Shown here piece by piece: positions 58,058-64,000 of a DNA stretch of 64,000 bases. Made by a program: the position numbers and the translations under genes. The DNA comes from Alligator mississippiensis (taxonomy: Eukaryota > Chordata > Crocodylia > Alligatoridae), in contig NC_081837.1 of the NCBI RefSeq assembly GCF_030867095.1, positions 19,762,001-19,826,000 on the forward strand, in the 5' to 3' direction. Within the stretch, counting starts at the first letter, position 1. Every line of letters begins with the position of its first letter. A model generated the notes under the pieces. The model was not told where the DNA came from. It worked only from the letters and a program-made list of their open reading frames with translations, and did no database searches.

Positions 58058-58333
58058 CTGGGGGTTACTAGGAATAACGGCCGCACACTAAAGGAGAGTA
58101 GATTTAGATTGGATATCAGGAAGAAATTCTTTCTGGTGAGGGTTGCCAAAATATGGAATGGGCTTGCAAGGGAGGTGGTGCTTTCCCCTACCTTGGAGGT
58201 GTTCAAGAAAAGATTAGACAGGCACCTAGCTGGAGTTATTTAACACCCACACTCTTTCCTGCCTAGAGCAGGGGGTCAGACTTGATGATCTACAAGGTCC
58301 CTTCCGACCCTAGAAACCTGTGAAATCTATGAC
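58058..58333 (+). mobile_element. CR1 LINE 3' end
   Basis: Plus-strand end of ORF2 (VTRNNGRTLKESRFRLDIRKKFF, WNGLAREVVLSPTLEVFKKRLDRHLAGVI) with its 3' UTR and tail. Same subfamily as the young copy at 47.9 kb, and relatively undecayed. Strongly 5'-truncated. Confidence 0.93.
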
Positions 58334-60040
58334 CCCTCTTAATGACTGTGTCCCTCCCACCTCAGTCTCTGCACAAGCATCTCAACAGCACAAAGAAAAG
58401 GTGCTGGGGGCAGGGTGATACCCCTGCTGTACTCTAGACTAAATATAATAAGACTTGTTCAGGTGAAAATCTAACCAGCATGTCCATTTGTACTATCAGT
58501 GGTACATGTACCACAGTTTGGAAACTACTGTATTAAGCCATAGATCTGTAGAAGCTTTTAACTTCTTTCTGCCTAGCACTCTGTGCTACCATATACCCCT
58601 GAAGCAGTGTATTAGAAAGATGAATTTTTATGAGGATCAGACATATAGGATGCATCGATCAGTCACCTGCCTTATGCTGGTGTAGACAAGAAAACACAAG
58701 ATGTACAGCCCTACATTTGTGTAACTTGTTTGATTCTTGTGTAGGAATACTGCAGGGACAATCAGGTTGAAATACACAGCAGTCATAATTACACTGGTGA
58801 AGGTGTTGTGTGTCCACGTCTATTCAGAGGTAACCATTTCCTCAAGGGAAATGGCTTGTAACAGCCACTGTAAGGCAGTGTGATAACCTTTATGACTCAA
58901 GGCATGGATATAAATTGCAAAGGATGAGCAGCTATCAGTGGGCAGCTGCACATACACAGTAGGGGCTGAGAACCACTGGCTTACACCCATCACACACCTA
59001 ATGGAGCCACATTCTCCTCTATTTTATGTAGGAACTTATACCATAGTTATTATAACGGTGTGTATGCTCATACCACTTTCCAAGCAGTCTTAAGAGCACC
59101 TCTGAGAGACAGGACATCCCCAGAGTGGCTTTACTGTTTCATTTCTAGGCTGTCGCCTCTCACAAGCAGGCCAGAGGTAGGGAGTAAGAGAGCTGCTGTG
59201 GAGGGTCCAACCCACCCCCAAATTCTGCCTAAAAGCAACAGGTGCCTCTGCTCCTTCCTCCCTACTAGAAGCCCACCTCTGCACACCACAAGTCCTCCCC
59301 AGTGGCAGCTCACTAGACAGACCACCTCTATCACTGCCTGTTTCTCCAGTGGTGGACAGCAATGGGAGTTGCAGGCCTGGCACTCTGCTGTCCCTCCCTG
59401 TGCCCAACTACAACTCCGGTGATCTGCCTTGAGATCCTGTCTGGGAAGGCACTGTTCACATGCACGGTCGAAGTGTGCCACATCCCTGTCTTTGCTGCCT
59501 GCCCTGGCTGCAGCAGAGATGATATTAAAAATAGCCTGACATGACTTGGAGGTGATGCCTAGTGACAACAAGACCAGGGTAAGTCAACACATCCTGGCAC
59601 ACCCTGTGCAGCGTACCCATCACCAAGAGAACCAGTGGCTTCCAGTGGGCGCTGCTGCATGGGATCTTGGCCATGGTCACCTTTGTGCACCACTTAGGTT
59701 GCAGAGTGCCTCTTCCATGGCCCAGCATGACACAAACTAGTCCACATTTTATTATAAAGCTAAGTGTTTAGATCCAAATGTGCCCAGACCAGGAAGCAAA
59801 AGACAGAAAGAGGAAGAAAGAAAGAATGATAGATAGATCTTCTGAAAAGTAACAAACCCACTTCTTGTGCAGTTCGAGTTCATTAAGCAGATACTGAAGG
59901 ATTCTGTATTCTCTATATTCAAGTGGTTTCTATACAGGTTTCAATGTTTGGCTAAATGAGTGTTTTTATTACTGACAAGTATTTCATTCTTGGCTCCTTG
60001 GGAGGGCCATCACTTTTTGTTATTAATAGTTTGCAATGAT
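58334..60040. other. Unassigned single-copy-looking DNA
   Basis: No exon or nameable repeat found. 59110-59740 has open frames on both strands (up to 146 codons) without recognisable domains. I do not call a gene. Confidence 0.4.
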
Positions 60041-60091
60041 GTAAAAAAAAAATATATATATATATATTTTTTTTTCTCTCTCTCTCTATCT
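60041..60091. repeat. Compound A-run, TA and TC microsatellite
   Basis: Poly-A, then about nine TA, then poly-T, then TC repeats. Confidence 0.95.
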
Positions 60092-61836
60092 GTCTCTCTC
60101 CATGTCTCTGCACCCAAGACTTATGAACATATTCTTTATGCATAGTGAACTTCATTGGGCAGGGGCTGCAGAGCAGCTATTTTCAATGTCAGGAGCACTG
60201 CATTCATTTTTTAAATATCGTTGGTTTGTTTTGTTAGTTCTAAAGAATATTTTTCATGACGGTATACCCAACTGTTTAGAGACAAAGCAAATGGGAAATG
60301 AACCTAGCAAGGTTTTGCAATGCAACTGTAACCACTACCATAGCCATCCCCAGAAGAGGGTTAAAGACCAAGCAAAGACTCCTAGCCCCTCGTGACTGGT
60401 CAAGGGAAGTGGCAAGAACATATTAGCCAACAGGTTGCATCTGTTTCTATCTATCTAATCAAAGATCTGGAGTGACAGACCCCTACTTGGAAAGCTTTCT
60501 CATCCATTTCATTTGAAACATGTTAATTTTACTTTTTCATTTAGATAAAACTAATAAAATTTTCAGTTAAAAAAAAAAGTTCCAATAATCATTAACAACA
60601 ACGCTTTCAGCAGCGCACCTTCTAAAAAGAAATCTCTCTAATTAGCAGTGAAGCACCTGCTGCTCCAGAGAATTGTAAGAGCCCACATCCATCATTATAA
60701 CATCATGTGCTTTAATGGGCGCTCCAAGGAATACTGTGCTGAGGCGAGGAGCCAGGGACACTGCAGGGAGATCTGGCAAATCTCTGGGCATTAAGGGCTG
60801 TGACAGAAACAAAGCTATTGATTGTTCTTGATGGGGCCCATTGGGAGTCGTTAGAATAAAAAGTAATTTGGGAAATGCAGGTCTGAGGAAGTCTTCTGGG
60901 GCTGGTATGAAAAGAAAGTCAGGGAGTATAGATTAAAGTTTGAGAAGGTAGGAAATGAACAGCTCGCATTGCAAGTTGCCCCCCGATGGGTAAGGTAATA
61001 TGGGTCAAGCCGTGATCTCCAGTTCATGGGAAGGGTGATGCCTTCATTCATTAATTCTGTGAATGAATCCCATTCATACAGTCTGCAAGGAACATGAGGG
61101 GCAGGGCGCAGTGCCCCCGACACACAAACGCAGCCCAGGTTCCCAGGAGGTCGGCACAGGTGGGCAGGCCCAGGTGTCACGTTCGAAAAACACTGCTTGG
61201 AGTCTAGTTTTCAGTGGCAGATAACCAGTTGGTCTGTAAGGTGCCACCCTGCTGGACATAAATATATGCCCAGGAGCCGCATGCATGACCTGTAGGCCCC
61301 CCTGATACCCAACATTGGGCTCCAAAACAATTGTGCATGCACATACACACAGAGCTCTGCCAATGTGCATTAAACATAACCTACAGATCCTGCTATAAAG
61401 CTCCTAGGCCCTCTCCCCACACAGCTCTGGCAATTTTTCTTACCGTTGACCTGCAGCCCCTCTTCCTCCCCAGACCTGGGCTCTCCCATCACCAGCTCTA
61501 AAAACATCTCTTATTCCTGACTTTACCACACTTACTCTGCCTAGCCCCAAGCCTTTCCAGCCTTGACAATCCCCTTCAATCCTGCTCTGTCCACTCTGCT
61601 ACCTTACGACTGGATTTTCCCTGCCCAGTTTTTTCTGAAATCTGTGCATCCCAAATGCCAGAAGCCCAGTCCTCATTGCAGTTTGGTTAGCAGCCACCAG
61701 CAACCACCTGTCCTGGACCCGATTCCTATTTGTATTAATGCATTTTAGTAAGGAGTCACATCTCTCTCTTATGTTTCCTGCCTTGGACACGACTGATAAA
61801 TCACCTGGACCCAGACTGTACTCCCCATTTCCACCC
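60092..61836. other. Unassigned DNA; possible conserved non-coding stretch
   Basis: No gene recognised. 60595-60860 is free of recognisable repeats, with balanced composition and motifs such as TAATTAGC. It is the best place here to look for a conserved non-coding element, but this is only a guess. 61200-61400 contains CA-rich words. Confidence 0.3.
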
Positions 61837-61862
61837 CACACACACACACACACTCTCTCTCT
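61837..61862. repeat. CA/CT microsatellite
   Basis: About ten CA followed by about six CT units. Confidence 0.95.
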
Positions 61863-62367
61863 GCACCACTATTGTGACCTGCAGACATGCCTGCTATTCC
61901 AGGCCTCACATTGCAGGCAGACATGGTAGCCCCCCTCTTGAACTGGCCCAGTACAGCATTTATTAGGCCAGACCAGAGTTGCAGCAAATACCCATAGTAG
62001 AGGGTATTCAGGACTGAGGCTGGGCTAAACTTTCTTCATCCATCATGGGTCAGGATGAATGCCTGTTTCCCACCCCCATATACATAGTGAGCAGTATCAT
62101 TCCCTCCAGGAAATGACAGTGCATGCCCACACGGTACTACAAATGCAGCATCAGTCCTTCCAGAAGGAGGCAATGCACACTCGATCACACACTGTGAACA
62201 ATATCATGCCTTCCAGAGAGTGGCAGTCACCTACGTGCACATCCTGAGTAAGCTCAGCATCTATATCTTGGTGCTCACGTGACACACCCACATGCAGCTG
62301 GACCTTTTCCACTAACAGAGGGCAGCAGACACACGATGCATGCACAGCGCACATACAACATTGCATT

Positions 62368-62545
62368 TTTCATAGTTGTTAGGCGCTGGAAGGGACCTTA
62401 CCAATCATCAGGTCCAGCCCCCATGCACATCTAGGAAAGACTTCTGGCGTCAGATGACCCCAGCAAGGTGGGCATCTAGACGCTTTTTGAAGATCACCAG
62501 GATTTTCTCCAGAAGCATGTTGAAGCGATATACCATGCATATTCT
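62368..62545 (-). mobile_element. Short CR1 3' end
   Basis: Minus-strand CR1 3' UTR and last codons (LVIFKKRLDAHLAGVI). Belongs to a subfamily different from that at 58 kb, with GGCGCTGGAAGGGACC in the tail. Confidence 0.85.
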
Positions 62546-62727
62546 TGGGTACCCTGAAACAAATGCACAACTAGCCATGTTATCCTCAGCAGAATAGAAT
62601 TGGGCACACATAGGAACAGATGTATACACACACAGCGTTATATAACTGATATAATTTATTCCAGGTGCAAGCAGCAGCAACACACACACATATTCACATA
62701 CATGCATACACACACTGCACAAGCACA

Positions 62728-63185
62728 GGGAATGTCTATACAAGGCATTTACTGCGGAGCAGACTAATTAGCTCTGCAGTAAACTGTCAATGTCTACGTG
62801 TGTTGTGCTATTAGGTCAAAGTAAACTCTTTAACTTCACTGCAGGATAGTACTGCCAGACATAAGTACTATCCTATGGAGGAGTCACTCCACTTCAATAC
62901 ACGCGTAGATGCTGACGGGGCTGGCTGGGGAGTGAGGGTGTCATAGTGCAAGGCTGCCTGTCAAATAACCTTGTCCTGGAGCACCCTCATGACTTGGCCA
63001 GTCCCTCCACAACATGTTGAGCTGGGTTGCAGCCCCAGGCTGACCCCCAGAGCCCTTTGCCAGCCAGGGCTGCTTTGCTCCAGCTCAACATGCTGTACTC
63101 CAAGGCGCACGTGTAAATGTTGCACCCAAGAGCAAACTGTGCCAGAGTTTACTGTGTCAAATTAAATTCATGTGTAGATATGCCC
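62728..63185. mobile_element. Non-autonomous DNA transposon with terminal inverted repeats
   Basis: The ends begin GGGAATGTCTATACAAGG (left) and, on the other strand, GGGCATATCTACACATG (right), an imperfect inverted pair. A 3-base ACA flanks both ends, which may be the target duplication. An internal inverted repeat lies at 63011-63035 and 63067-63092. No coding capacity. Superfamily uncertain; a 3-bp duplication would suit Harbinger. Confidence 0.6.
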
Positions 63186-64000
63186 ACAGAGTATAAAGCT
63201 CAGCCTCAGAAGTGCAGGGGAGTTTTTTCCCTACCACACAACACGACAAGCTGATTTCTCTCCAGCACAAGGAAGACTTGAAACACATAAGCTGAGTTTA
63301 GTGTATTTATATATGTGACTATGTATGTTTAGATGTGCACTTATTTCCTCCACCATGGAAACTCTGATACATGGACACAAAGATCTCGCCCATTTGTGAA
63401 CTGCCATTACTCCAGCAGTGACATTGTGCACAGCCCTGGCAAATCTTGCAGACCTGCCCAGCTTGGTTCTTGGTAGGCCAGACCTGGCATCGAAGGAGCT
63501 TCACTATTGTTCTGGAGTTCCTGCCTTCTTAGACTGGCTGGACAGGCCAGGACTGGGGCAGGACTGGGTCTTCTAGTCCTGGTTACATGTTTGTAAATCC
63601 AGCTTTAATAATAGTAATAGTAGTACTCAATGGTAATAGTAATAACAACAGTTGCACACAATAACAAAACTACCCATAGGCAGTGGAAGTGGGGGGCTGG
63701 TCCGTATGTCGGTAGCACTGCATCACTAGAAAAAATCGAGATATTTAAACTGAGATTTTCTCATGGACTATAAATTCTCAAACTTTTATTTCTATTCATT
63801 CAGATTGGAGTCAGGCACCTCACTTCAGGTGCCTCCGACCCCCATGGGCACCTACCTATCTTTAAAATCTGGTCCCAAGTCACTTCTGATAGTTCAACCA
63901 TAATTCAATCCTCTAAGCCCCTGGTTTTCAGCCTGTGCTCTGCAAACCCCTGGGGGTTGGTGGGGTCTAAGGGATCTGCTAAAGATGACTATGATCAATC
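63186..64000. other. Unassigned DNA with a trinucleotide microsatellite
   Basis: 63605-63655 is an imperfect AAT/AGT trinucleotide repeat. The rest shows no gene or nameable repeat. Confidence 0.5.

Noticed and set aside
59131-59571. 146-codon minus-strand frame
   Set aside because: No recognisable domain, overlapped by frames on the other strand, and without splice or codon-use support.

Overview
This is vertebrate nuclear DNA, most likely from a sauropsid and, by my reading, a crocodilian. Turtle is the main alternative. The reasons are many CR1 LINEs of a subfamily typical of crocodilians and turtles, a Penelope-like element with a GIY-YIG endonuclease, and a tandem cluster of family-14-type class II olfactory receptors (ORs). 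The species call is inference; no search could be run. The only convincing host genes are tRNA genes and OR genes. Most open frames elsewhere are transposon remains or shadows.

Layout. 1-1.35 kb: broken 3' end of a class I endogenous retrovirus pol. 2-4.4 kb: LINE tail, a hAT-like element, unassigned DNA. 4.5-6.7 kb: Penelope-like element with RT and GIY-YIG remains and a hammerhead-ribozyme-like relic near its 3' end. 6.8-12.5 kb: several CR1 copies, one of them internally deleted, a large inverted repeat and a probable solo LTR.

12.67-22.09 kb: a GC-rich, almost identical tandem array with a period of about 3.28 kb and nearly three copies. Each unit holds two convergent tRNA-Phe(GAA)/tRNA-Tyr(GTA) pairs. 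In each unit one Tyr gene is intact with a 15-nt intron, and the second has a decayed B box. Each unit also carries a perfect match to the CTCF core motif and a minus-strand CCAAT/TATA/splice-donor arrangement. The array stops abruptly against the next region.

22.1-55.65 kb: five tandem duplicons of about 8.3-8.9 kb, each built round one minus-strand OR gene. From left to right these are OR1 (truncated pseudogene), OR2 (intact), OR3 (full length, but DRY is changed to DWY), OR4 (intact) and OR5 (one-base frameshift pseudogene). The middle duplicons carry a CR1 copy whose 5' half is inverted, as left by twin priming. Younger CR1 copies in the fourth duplicon postdate the duplications.

55.65-64 kb: non-duplicated DNA with a Harbinger-type Myb/SANT fragment, short CR1 tails, microsatellites and a terminal-inverted-repeat element. 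I found no host protein gene there.

The tRNA array would feed translation through Pol III, and its CTCF motifs suggest it could also act as a chromatin boundary beside the OR cluster. The OR genes would act in ciliary membranes of olfactory neurons. Nothing in the sequence links the two gene sets functionally.
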